Source of the DNA: Methylibium sp. NZG
GTDB taxonomy: Bacteria > Pseudomonadota > Gammaproteobacteria > Burkholderiales > Burkholderiaceae_C
Assembly (NCBI GenBank): GCA_001263235.1
Contig: LGRD01000005.1
Span: 62,001 to 126,000 of the forward strand
Direction of reading: 5' to 3'
DNA length: 64,000 nucleotides
The notes under the pieces are model-generated. The model saw nothing but the letters and a program-made list of their open reading frames with translations, ran no database searches and was not told where the DNA came from. Below, one piece after another: positions 57,194 to 64,000 of this stretch. Positions within the stretch are counted from its first letter, which is position 1. Every line of letters starts with the position of its first letter. Both the position numbers and the translations under genes were made by a program.

Positions 57194-58351
57194 ATGCTGC
57201 CGATGCACACACCGTCGAACCGTCGCGGGGCACGCCTCAAGGGCCATCTTGAAGCCGCTCTCGAAGCCCGTTCCGAAGCCAGTCATGAAGTGCGCCTGTC
57301 GCACCTTCTTCTTGCTGCCCTGGCTGCCAGCGTCGGCGCAATGCCCGCCGCACTGGCGCAAACCGACTCCCCGCCCACCCTCGAGCGCTGCGCCGCCATC
57401 GGCGCGCCGACCGACCGTCTGGCTTGCTACGACGCGCTTGCCGGCCGCGCGCGGGCGAGCGAGGCACTCGGCACCCGCGCCGAGGCGGTGGGCGTCGTGC
57501 ACGCGCCAACCGCACCGCCAAGCAGCGACCCGAGCTTCCTCTCCCGCTTCTGGGAACTCGATGCGGGCGACAAGCGCGGCATCTTCAACTTCGTCGGCTA
57601 CCAGGGCAACTATGTGCTGCCGATCCACCTGACCTCGCGCATCAACCGCGCGCCGCAGTCGCCCACGCAGGCCGCCGTGCCGCAGCCGGCCTACCGCACC
57701 GAAGAGGCCAAGTTCCAGCTCTCGCTGCGCACCAAGCTGGTCCAGAACGTCGGCTTCGAGGGGGCCGACGTGTGGGCCGCGTTCACGCAGCAGGCGATGT
57801 GGCAGATCTATAACGGCACCGACTCCAAACCCTTTCGCAACACCGACTACCAGCCCGAGCTGATCTACGTGGTGCCCACCAAGCCGGGGCTGCGCAAGCT
57901 GCCGTTCGATTGGCAGTGGCGCTACACGCAGCTCGGCCTGGCGCACCAGTCGAACGGCCAGTCGGACCCGCTGTCGCGCAGCTGGAACCGGGTCTACCTC
58001 GGGGGCGGCTTCGAGCGCAGCCCATGGGTGCTGTCGGCGAAGGTCAACAAGCGGTTGAACGAGCCGCGTGAGACCGACAACAACCCCGACCTGGTGGACT
58101 TTCGCGGTCGCGGCGAATTCCAGCTCGGTTGGTCCGGCGGCCTGCACACCGCGTCGGTCCACTACCGCTCGACCCTGAAGGATGTGAAGTACGGCTCGCT
58201 GCACCTGGAGTGGACCTACCCGGTCTACAACGACCAGCCCAACGGCCTGCGCTGGTTCGTGCAGGCCTTCAGTGGTTATGGCGAGACGCTGACCGACTAC
58301 AACTTCCGCCAGAACAGCATCGGCGCGGGCGTGACCTTCTTGCAGTTCTAG
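57194..58351 (+). CDS. pldA: Outer-membrane phospholipase A (OMPLA)
   Basis: A 385-residue protein: a long basic N-terminus leading to a hydrophobic signal (LLLAALAASVGAMPAALAQ, cleavage near residue 55), a short Cys-containing linker, then a 12-strand-type barrel. The catalytic motif AHQSNGQSD (about 250-258, His and Ser of the OMPLA triad; Asn in SRSWNRVYL) is intact. It hydrolyses phospholipids misplaced in the outer leaflet when dimerised with calcium. The start is uncertain: ATG 57194, ATG 57203 or GTG 57289 (which would give a normal-length signal peptide). Confidence 0.88.
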   Translation: MLPMHTPSNRRGARLKGHLEAALEARSEASHEVRLSHLLLAALAASVGAMPAALAQTDSPPTLERCAAIGAPTDRLACYDALAGRARASEALGTRAEAVGVVHAPTAPPSSDPSFLSRFWELDAGDKRGIFNFVGYQGNYVLPIHLTSRINRAPQSPTQAAVPQPAYRTEEAKFQLSLRTKLVQNVGFEGADVWAAFTQQAMWQIYNGTDSKPFRNTDYQPELIYVVPTKPGLRKLPFDWQWRYTQLGLAHQSNGQSDPLSRSWNRVYLGGGFERSPWVLSAKVNKRLNEPRETDNNPDLVDFRGRGEFQLGWSGGLHTASVHYRSTLKDVKYGSLHLEWTYPVYNDQPNGLRWFVQAFSGYGETLTDYNFRQNSIGAGVTFLQF

Positions 58352-58364
58352 AAATGGTGGCTCC

Positions 58365-59303
58365 ATGCGACTGACTTCCGATGCCCGCGGTGTGTACCCC
58401 ATCGCGCCCACACCCTTCTTCGACGACGGCCGCATCGACACCGCATCGATCGACCGGTTGGTGGACTTCTACCTCGCGATCGGCTCCACCGGCATCACCG
58501 TGCTGGGGCAACTCGGCGAGGCGCCCAAGCTCACGCACGCCGAGAGCGTGGACGTGGCCACGCGCATGATCCAGTGCGCGCCGCAGTTGCCGGTGATCGT
58601 CGGCGTGTCGGCCCCCGGCTTCGCGCCGATGCGCGAGCTGACGCTGGAGGTGATGGCCGCGGGCGCTGCGGGCGTGATGATCGCCCCGCCCAACACGCTG
58701 CGCACCGACGACCAGATCGTCGCCTACTACCGCCAGGCCGTGCAGGCGCTCGGCGACGACGTGCCGTTCGTGCTGCAGGACTACCCGCTGACGTTCTCGG
58801 TGCAGATGACGCCCGGCGTGATCCGCCGCATCGTGCAGGAGCTGCCCTCGTGCGCGATGCTCAAGCACGAAGACTGGCCGGGGCTGGAGAAGATCAGCGC
58901 GCTGCGCGGCTTCGAGCGCGATGGCTCGATGCGCCACATTGCCATCCTGTGCGGCAACAACGGCCTGTTCCTCGACTACGAGATGGCGCGCGGCGCCGAC
59001 GGCGCCAACACCGGCTACGCCTTCCCCGACATGCTGTGCGACGTGGTGCGCCTGGCCAGCACCGGCGAGCGCGAGGCCGCGCACGACCTGTTCGACGCCC
59101 ACCTGCCGCTGCTGCGCTACGAGCAGCAGCCCGGCGTGGGCCTGGCGGTGCGCAAGTATTTGCTGATGCGCCGCGGGCTGCTCGGCAGCAGCGCGTTGCG
59201 CCAGCCTGCACCGGCGCTCACGCCGACGGCGCGCGCGGAAGTCGATCACCTGCTGACGCGCCTGGCGCGCTTCGATGAGCGTGCGCGGCTCGCGCCAGCC
59301 TGA
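58365..59303 (+). CDS. DapA-family aldolase/dehydratase
   Basis: A 312-residue TIM-barrel class I aldolase. The Schiff-base Lys167 (AMLKHEDWPG) and the catalytic Tyr140 (LQDYPLTF) are present. The usual GTTGE reads GQLGE, so true dihydrodipicolinate synthase is unlikely; relatives act on keto-acids such as 2-keto-3-deoxy-sugar acids or 5-dehydro-4-deoxyglucarate. It follows pldA after 13 bases, but a functional link is not obvious. Confidence 0.88.
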   Translation: MRLTSDARGVYPIAPTPFFDDGRIDTASIDRLVDFYLAIGSTGITVLGQLGEAPKLTHAESVDVATRMIQCAPQLPVIVGVSAPGFAPMRELTLEVMAAGAAGVMIAPPNTLRTDDQIVAYYRQAVQALGDDVPFVLQDYPLTFSVQMTPGVIRRIVQELPSCAMLKHEDWPGLEKISALRGFERDGSMRHIAILCGNNGLFLDYEMARGADGANTGYAFPDMLCDVVRLASTGEREAAHDLFDAHLPLLRYEQQPGVGLAVRKYLLMRRGLLGSSALRQPAPALTPTARAEVDHLLTRLARFDERARLAPA

Positions 59304-59435
59304 AGCCGCACCCACCACACGCCCGCGCATTGGCATGTCGAGTCGAAGGTGCACCGTTCGTCGCCTCGATGTTTTGCTGTTCACTGACCGCGCCCGGTGG
59401 TGCGGCCCTTCTTTCAACCCCGATGGAGAAACACC

Positions 59436-59783
59436 ATGACTTACGTTGACGGATTCGTGACCCCCGTGCCCAACGCCAACCGCGAGGCATTTGCCCAGCA
59501 TGCGCGTGGCCTGGCGGCGCTGTTCCGCGAGCACGGCGCGTTGAGCGTCGTCGACTGCTGGGGCGACGACGTGCCCGAGGGCACACTCACCTCGTTCACG
59601 ATGGCCGTGCAGCGGCGGGCCGACGAGTCGGTCGTGTTCTCGTGGGTCACCTGGCCCTCGCGCGAGGCGCGCGACGCCGGCTGGGAAAAGCTGATGGCCG
59701 ACCCGCGCATGCACTCCGGCAACAACCCGATGCCGTTCGACGGCAAGCGGATGATCTACGGCGGCTTCGAGATGCTCGGCTAG
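59436..59783 (+). CDS. DUF1428 family protein (YbaA-like)
   Basis: A 115-residue cytosolic protein with the DUF1428 pattern: MTYVDGFVTPVPNANREAF at the start, a helix (FAQHARGLAALFREHGAL), DCWGDDVPEG (about 41-50), and the end NPMPFDGKRMIYGGFEML. It is a ferredoxin-like dimer fold by homology; the biochemical role is unknown. ATG 59436 follows TGGAGAAACACC. Confidence 0.9.
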   Translation: MTYVDGFVTPVPNANREAFAQHARGLAALFREHGALSVVDCWGDDVPEGTLTSFTMAVQRRADESVVFSWVTWPSREARDAGWEKLMADPRMHSGNNPMPFDGKRMIYGGFEMLG

Positions 59784-59844
59784 CAGCGGCGACGCGCCAA
59801 CTTCAGCGTTGGCGCGAGGGCGGGCGAGCCGACGCGAAGCGCGT

Positions 59845-60330
59845 TCAGCCCCCGCCGTCGCTCGCCGCGCGCAACGCGGCGATGTCGAGCTTGCCCATCT
59901 GCAGCATCGCCGACATGACCCGCCGCGACTTGACCGGGTCGGCCTGGTCGAGCAGTTCGACGAGCACGCGCGGCGTGACTTGCCAGGACACGCCGAACTT
60001 GTCCTTCAGCCAGCCGCACTGGCTGGGCGTGCCGCCTTCGCAGAGCCTGGCCCACATTTCGTCGACCTCGGCCTGGGAGTCGCAGTTCACCGTCAGCGAA
60101 ATCGCTTCGTTGAACTTGAACATCGGCCCGCCGTTGAAAGCGACGAACTCCGAGCCGTCGAGCTCGAAGGTGCAGACCAGCACGTGGCTCACCACGTCGG
60201 GGCCGGCGCCTTCGTAGCGCTTGACGCTCAGCACGCGCGAGTTCTTGAAGATCGAGACGTAGTGGTTCATCGCCGCTTCGGCGTTGTCGTCGAACCAGAG
60301 GCTGGTGGTGATGCGGGGTCGGGTGTTCAT
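59845..60330 (-). CDS. VOC/PhnB-family protein (3-demethylubiquinone-methyltransferase-like)
   Basis: A 161-residue vicinal-oxygen-chelate fold protein: ITTSLWFDDNAEAAMNHYVSIF (8-29), FNGGPMFKFNEAISL (about 65-79) and the end KSRRVMSAMLQMGKLDI are typical of the PhnB-like family often called 3-demethylubiquinone-9 3-methyltransferase, although no methyltransferase activity is established. Its start is 16 bp after the second VOC gene, so the two form an operon. Confidence 0.88.
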   Translation of the reverse strand: MNTRPRITTSLWFDDNAEAAMNHYVSIFKNSRVLSVKRYEGAGPDVVSHVLVCTFELDGSEFVAFNGGPMFKFNEAISLTVNCDSQAEVDEMWARLCEGGTPSQCGWLKDKFGVSWQVTPRVLVELLDQADPVKSRRVMSAMLQMGKLDIAALRAASDGGG

Positions 60331-60346
60331 GGCGCGTCTGCCCGCA

Positions 60347-60829
60347 TCAGCAGGGGCCGCCCTTGGCCGTCATCTCGGACATGCCCTTCATGATTTCCTC
60401 CGGCGTCATGTCGCGGATGTGCGTGGCGACCGACCAGTGGTGGCCGAACGGGTCGGTCAACTGGCCGTAGCGGTCGCCCCAGAAGGTGTCGTCCACCGGC
60501 ATCGTGACGGTGGCGCCGGCAGCCACGGCTTGCGCCACCGTGGCGTCCACATCCACCACGCTCAGGTGGATCGTCACCGGCGAGCCCTTCAGCGCCTTCG
60601 GGCTGTGGCCGCCCATCTCGGGGAACTCGTCGACGAGCATCAGCATCGAGTCGCCGATGCGCACTGCCGCATGCATCAGCCGGCCGTCGGGCGTGGGCAT
60701 GCGCATTTCCTCGACGGCGTTGAAGGCGCGCTTGTAGAACTCGATGGCGTCAGCCGCGCCAGCGCACACGAGGTGCGGCGTCAGCGCGTGCATGCCGTCG
60801 GGGATGGGCTTGACTTTGGGTGCGGTCAT
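60347..60829 (-). CDS. VOC-family protein (PhnB/YciI-like)
   Basis: A 160-residue VOC protein: LTPHLVCAGAADAIEFYKRAF (16-36), VTIHLSVVDVDATVAQAVAAGA (about 86-107), and GDRYGQLTDPFGHHWSVATH (about 118-137), a paired beta-alpha-beta layout. Relatives include glyoxalase-like and bleomycin-resistance-like proteins; substrate unknown. It is the first gene of a two-gene unit with 59845-60330. GGAGCCTCACC precedes the ATG at 60829. Confidence 0.88.
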   Translation of the reverse strand: MTAPKVKPIPDGMHALTPHLVCAGAADAIEFYKRAFNAVEEMRMPTPDGRLMHAAVRIGDSMLMLVDEFPEMGGHSPKALKGSPVTIHLSVVDVDATVAQAVAAGATVTMPVDDTFWGDRYGQLTDPFGHHWSVATHIRDMTPEEIMKGMSEMTAKGGPC

Positions 60830-60986
60830 GGTGAGGCTCCTGTTGAAGGGTTGGCGCCAACGTTGACGCCAGGGGTGAACCGCGCCGCATCACCGTGCGG
60901 CGCGAGCGGGTGGGTGTCCACACGACGAACCCGGGCCGCTCATTTCGACACCCCACGCTGCCGTCGTCAACTACTTTCTGCGGCCG

Positions 60987-62408
60987 TCACCCGATCACCT
61001 CCGGCCACGGCGTGTGAAACCACTGCCCGGCCGGTTTGTCGACGCGCTCGTAGGTGTGCGCGCCGAAGAAGTCGCGCTGCGCCTGCAGCAAGTTGGCGGG
61101 CAGGCGCGCGGTGCGCAAGCTGTCGTAGTAGCTGAGCGACGCGCTGAACGCGGGCACCGGAATGCCGTGGCTCACGGCCAGCGCCACCACCTCGCGCCAG
61201 GCCTGCTGGTGGCGGTTGAGCACGTCTTTGAAGAACGGCGCGAGCATCAAGTGCGGCAGTTGCGGGTCGGCGCGGTAGGCTGCCGAGATGTGGTTCAGGA
61301 AGCGCGCCCGCACGATGCAGCCGCCGCGCCAGATGGCGGCGATGGCGCCGAGGTCGAGTGCCCAACCCTTCTTTTCGCCCATCGTGCGCATCAGGTTCAG
61401 GCCCTGCGCGTAGCTGACGATCTTGGACGCGTACAGCGCGTCGTGCACCTGCTCGATCAGGCGCGTGCGGTCCACCTTCAATGCCGCGTCGGGCCCCTGC
61501 AGTTGCGCGCTCGCGGCCACGCGCATCGCCTTCATCGACGACAGCACACGCGCCTCCACCGCGGCGTTGATGGTGCTCACCACCACCGCGTTGTCGGCCG
61601 CGTTCATCAGCGTCCACTGGCCGGTGCCTTTCTGGCCCGCCTTGTCCAGGATCAGGTCGACCACCGGCGCGCCGGTTTCCGGGTCGCGCTGGCGCAGCGC
61701 CTTGCCGGTGATCTGGATCAGGTAGCTTTGCAGCTCACCCTCGTTCCAGGTGTCGAACACATCGGCGATCTCGTCCGTGCTCATGCCGGCGGCGCAAAAC
61801 AGGCTGTAGGCCTCGCAGATCAACTGCATGTCGCCGTACTCGATGCCGTTGTGGATCATCTTCACGTAGTGCCCCGCACCGCCCGGGCCGATGTGGACCA
61901 CGCACGGATCGTTGCCCACCTTGGCGGCGATGCTCTCGAAGATCGGCCGCATCGCTTGCCAGGTCGAGGCCGGCCCGCCGGGCATGATCGACGGCCCCTT
62001 GCGTGCGCCTTCTTCACCACCCGACACACCTGCGCCGATGAAGTGCAGCCCGCGCGCGGCCAGCAGCGCGTCGCGCCGCTCGGTGTCGGTGAACAGGCTG
62101 TTGCCGCCGTCGATGACGATGTCGTCCGCCTCCAGCAGCGGCAGCAGTTGCTCGATCACCGCGTCCACCGGCGCGCCGGCCTTGACCATCAGCATCACCC
62201 GACGCGGGCGTGCCAGGCTCTGCACGAAGTCGGCCAGCGTGTGCGCGGCCGCCAACTGCTTGCCGGGGTGTGCGGCGACGAACGCATCGGTCGCGTCGCT
62301 CGTGCGGTTGAACACGCTGACCCGAAAGCCGCGGCTTTCGATGTTGAGCACCAGGTTCTGGCCCATCACGGCCAGGCCGATCAGGCCGATGTCGCTGAGT
62401 TGTTTCAT
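60987..62408 (-). CDS. gnd: 6-phosphogluconate dehydrogenase (decarboxylating)
   Basis: Oxidises 6-phosphogluconate to ribulose 5-phosphate and CO2 with NADP+ in the cytosol (pentose phosphate pathway). The 473-residue length matches the long Gnd form. NADP-binding GLAVMGQNLVLNIESRGF (11-28), the substrate loop GAGVSGGEEGARKGPSIMPGG (about 127-147), the catalytic Lys in HYVKMIHNGIEYGDMQL (about 187) and the C-terminal AQRDFFGAHTYERVD are intact. It stands alone, with a 157-bp gap to the VOC unit downstream. Confidence 0.95.
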   Translation of the reverse strand: MKQLSDIGLIGLAVMGQNLVLNIESRGFRVSVFNRTSDATDAFVAAHPGKQLAAAHTLADFVQSLARPRRVMLMVKAGAPVDAVIEQLLPLLEADDIVIDGGNSLFTDTERRDALLAARGLHFIGAGVSGGEEGARKGPSIMPGGPASTWQAMRPIFESIAAKVGNDPCVVHIGPGGAGHYVKMIHNGIEYGDMQLICEAYSLFCAAGMSTDEIADVFDTWNEGELQSYLIQITGKALRQRDPETGAPVVDLILDKAGQKGTGQWTLMNAADNAVVVSTINAAVEARVLSSMKAMRVAASAQLQGPDAALKVDRTRLIEQVHDALYASKIVSYAQGLNLMRTMGEKKGWALDLGAIAAIWRGGCIVRARFLNHISAAYRADPQLPHLMLAPFFKDVLNRHQQAWREVVALAVSHGIPVPAFSASLSYYDSLRTARLPANLLQAQRDFFGAHTYERVDKPAGQWFHTPWPEVIG

Positions 62409-62531
62409 GGAGGCAGTCGATTCAGGGTTTCTGGAGGCTTCGCTCTTGCTGAGCGAACCGACCCTGAATGGTAGGCCTCCGCGCGCCGCCTACTCCACGC
62501 CGCCTACTCCAGGACGCAGACTCCGCGTCGC

Positions 62532-62978
62532 CTACTGCGCGCAGGCCGTCAGGCCATGGCGCACGGCGATCTCGATCAGTTTGTCGACGTCGGGCCGGTC
62601 GGGCGCAATCTCCTGGTGGATCTCGGTGAACATGGCCGAGGCGCCTCGTTTGGAGGTCACCGACAGCATGGCGCCTCCGCCAGCGCGCCACCGAAACCAG
62701 TGCTTCGACCCCGCGGGAACGTGGACCAGCGTCCCGGCCGTGGCGGTCAGGTGCTCACCGTCGTCCAGGCTGAAGTCGACTTCGCCTTGGGTCACGAAGA
62801 AGGACTCGTCCCACGGGTGGGTGTGGGGCACCGGGCCGCTGCCTTGCGGGCCCTCTTGAAGAAAAATCTCGTAGCTGCCGGTGGTCGCGCCGGATGCCAG
62901 AACCGTGATGTGCTCTCCCACCACGTTCAATGGTGACGCGCGGTCGGCGAGATTCTGGACGAATGGATGGGCTGTCAT
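62532..62978 (-). CDS. Cupin-domain protein
   Basis: A 148-residue single-cupin protein. Metal ligands are in the first motif (GPVPHTHPWDESFFVTQGEVDF, about 50-71; two His and a Glu) and the second (GTLVHVPAGSKHWFRW; His). The substrate is unknown. It is divergent from the LysR gene with a 123-bp shared region, so the regulator very likely controls it. ATG 62978 gives MTAHPFVQNL after AAGGAGAGCCACG. Confidence 0.88.
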   Translation of the reverse strand: MTAHPFVQNLADRASPLNVVGEHITVLASGATTGSYEIFLQEGPQGSGPVPHTHPWDESFFVTQGEVDFSLDDGEHLTATAGTLVHVPAGSKHWFRWRAGGGAMLSVTSKRGASAMFTEIHQEIAPDRPDVDKLIEIAVRHGLTACAQ

Positions 62979-63101
62979 CGTGGCTCTCCTTGGGTCGGGG
63001 CTGCGGGTCGAAAAGCCCGGCCGACTCGTTCGGCAAGGCCTGCGGTGGCGGCATTCTTCGATCGCGCGCATGATTCGTCCAACGCATAGTTTTCATGTCT
63101 C

Positions 63102-64000
63102 ATGAATCAGATCGATCTGAGCCGGGTGGACCTCAACCTGCTCGTCACCTTCGATGTGCTGATGACCGAGCGCAGCGTGACCCGCGCGGCCGCGCGACTG
63201 GGGCGGACGCAATCGGCCGTGAGCCACTCGCTGGCGCGGCTGCGCGAGCAACTCGGCGACCCGCTGCTCGTCAAGCTGGGCAGCGGCATGGCGCCGAGCC
63301 CGTTCGCCCAACGGCTGATCGACGATGTGCAGCCCATCCTGCGCAGCATCCGACGCGCCATCTCGCCTCCGGAACCGTTCGACGCTGCGACGAGCCGGCG
63401 CGTCTTTCGGGTCGCCATCGCGGACTTCGCGCCGACCTTGCTGCCGCGGGTCGTCGCCGACGTGCAGCGGCGGGCGCCGGGCGTGGCTGTGGAGTGGGCG
63501 GCGCCGAATCTCCAGACGATGACCGCCATCGCCGAGAGCCAACTCGACATCGCCCTCGTGGCGTCCACGGTGAGCCTGCCCGAGGGTGTGCAGCGGCAGG
63601 CGGCCGGCGACGAGCAGCCCGTGACCTTGGCGCGCAAGGGCCACCCCGCGATCGCTTCTTGGGGGGCTCAGGCGTGGACACGGTGGCCCCACATCCAGGT
63701 TCAGCTGGGTGAACGGATCCGCGGTGAGGTCGAACGAGCGGTGTCGGAGCAGGGGCTGACGCGAACCATCGGCGCCACGATCCCGAACTTTTCTCAAATC
63801 CCCGCGTTGCTGGCGCAGACGAACCTGCTGGCAACGATGACGCCGCTCGTGGTGAACGGCGACCTCGAGCAGTTCGGTCTGGTGGCCTTGGAGCCGCCGG
63901 TGCCGATCCGCCCGACCTCGTTTTGCTTCGTCTGGAGCTTCCGCCTCGAAAACGATCCCGGCAGCCGTTGGTTCCGCGAGCGCGTGATCGAAGCCTTCTG
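63102..64000 (+). CDS. LysR-family regulator (C-terminal end missing)
   Basis: About 299 residues are present and the frame is still open at the right edge. The N-terminal winged helix (LSRVDLNLLVTFDVLM, SVTRAAARLGRTQSAVSHSL, LREQLGDPLLVK) and an inducer-binding domain (RVFRVAIADFAPTLLPRVVADV, about 100) are clear. It is divergent from the cupin gene and probably regulates it. Near-complete: LysR proteins are usually 295-330 residues. Confidence 0.92.
   Translation, partial: MNQIDLSRVDLNLLVTFDVLMTERSVTRAAARLGRTQSAVSHSLARLREQLGDPLLVKLGSGMAPSPFAQRLIDDVQPILRSIRRAISPPEPFDAATSRRVFRVAIADFAPTLLPRVVADVQRRAPGVAVEWAAPNLQTMTAIAESQLDIALVASTVSLPEGVQRQAAGDEQPVTLARKGHPAIASWGAQAWTRWPHIQVQLGERIRGEVERAVSEQGLTRTIGATIPNFSQIPALLAQTNLLATMTPLVVNGDLEQFGLVALEPPVPIRPTSFCFVWSFRLENDPGSRWFRERVIEAF

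Noticed and set aside
58365-59303. Dihydrodipicolinate synthase (dapA) proper
   Set aside because: The GTTGE motif is GQLGE and lysine-biosynthesis neighbours are absent; only the family is supported.

Overview
The window is a high-GC (roughly two-thirds G+C) chromosomal segment with dense genes, short gaps and many GTG/TTG starts. Gene content (assimilatory nitrate operon with an ANTAR regulator, rubrerythrin/Fe-S/DUF3501 triad, TctAB tripartite tricarboxylate transporter, MoxR/DUF58/BatA cluster, OMPLA) suggests a free-living betaproteobacterium of the order Burkholderiales (Rubrivivax/Leptothrix/Piscinibacter-like); this is inference from gene style, not a database match. No insertion sequence, prophage or CRISPR array was seen.

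Layout. 1-6.0 kb: phosphate-related genes (Na+/Pi cotransporter fragment, PPK2, secreted glycerophosphodiesterase), a DUF2252 protein, a basic ribbon-helix-helix-like protein with its own palindromic operator, and tRNA-Ala(CGC). 6.0-9.6 kb: an alpha/beta hydrolase and the rubrerythrin / Fe-S oxidoreductase / DUF3501 operon. 9.6-23.4 kb: nitrate assimilation. An ANTAR protein (NasT-like) precedes a sigma54-type promoter and a leader with two hexaloop hairpins overlapping a terminator. The leader is followed by nrtA-nrtB-nrtD, a GAF protein, nirB, a secreted double P-box protein, nirD, nasA, a TrpD2/YbiB homologue and cobA (siroheme supply). 23.4-27.8 kb: RarD, a MoaD-like ubiquitin-fold protein next to an Asp-box beta-propeller, YchJ, and a MarR-GNAT fusion. 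27.8-30.6 kb: LexA-box-controlled imuA-imuB without an adjacent dnaE2. 30.6-33.0 kb: a compositionally distinct three-gene island (helical protein, uracil-DNA-glycosylase-like protein, histone-deacetylase-like amidohydrolase). The same 19-bp palindrome lies upstream of each of its two transcription units. A Phd/VapC-type toxin-antitoxin pair follows.

33.7-40.1 kb is a minus-strand block: GNAT, MinD/FlhG-like ATPase, GGDEF cyclase, BatA-like vWA protein, DUF58, MoxR and a membrane-anchored trypsin-like protease. 40.2-44.3 kb: TatD, a broken DNA-deoxyinosine glycosylase carrying a palindromic repeat insertion, a spermidine-synthase-like protein and a GspE/PilB ATPase. 44.5-51.1 kb: TctBA, gamma-glutamyltransferase (also with a repeat insertion), GNAT, EamA transporter and an SDR-fold protein lacking the YxxxK motif. 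51.2-54.2 kb: a two-component system divergent from a secreted protein, with four 11-bp direct repeats between them. 54.3-64 kb: EamA transporter, hipBA with a 12-bp-arm operator and a probable leaderless start, OMPLA, a DapA-family aldolase, DUF1428 and two VOC proteins, 6-phosphogluconate dehydrogenase, a cupin, and a LysR regulator running off the right edge.

The two most interesting signals are the sigma54 plus ANTAR dual-hexaloop leader of the nitrate operon (mechanism predictable from sequence) and the 30.6-33.0 kb island (function unknown). A family of short palindromic repeats has also entered several genes in frame.
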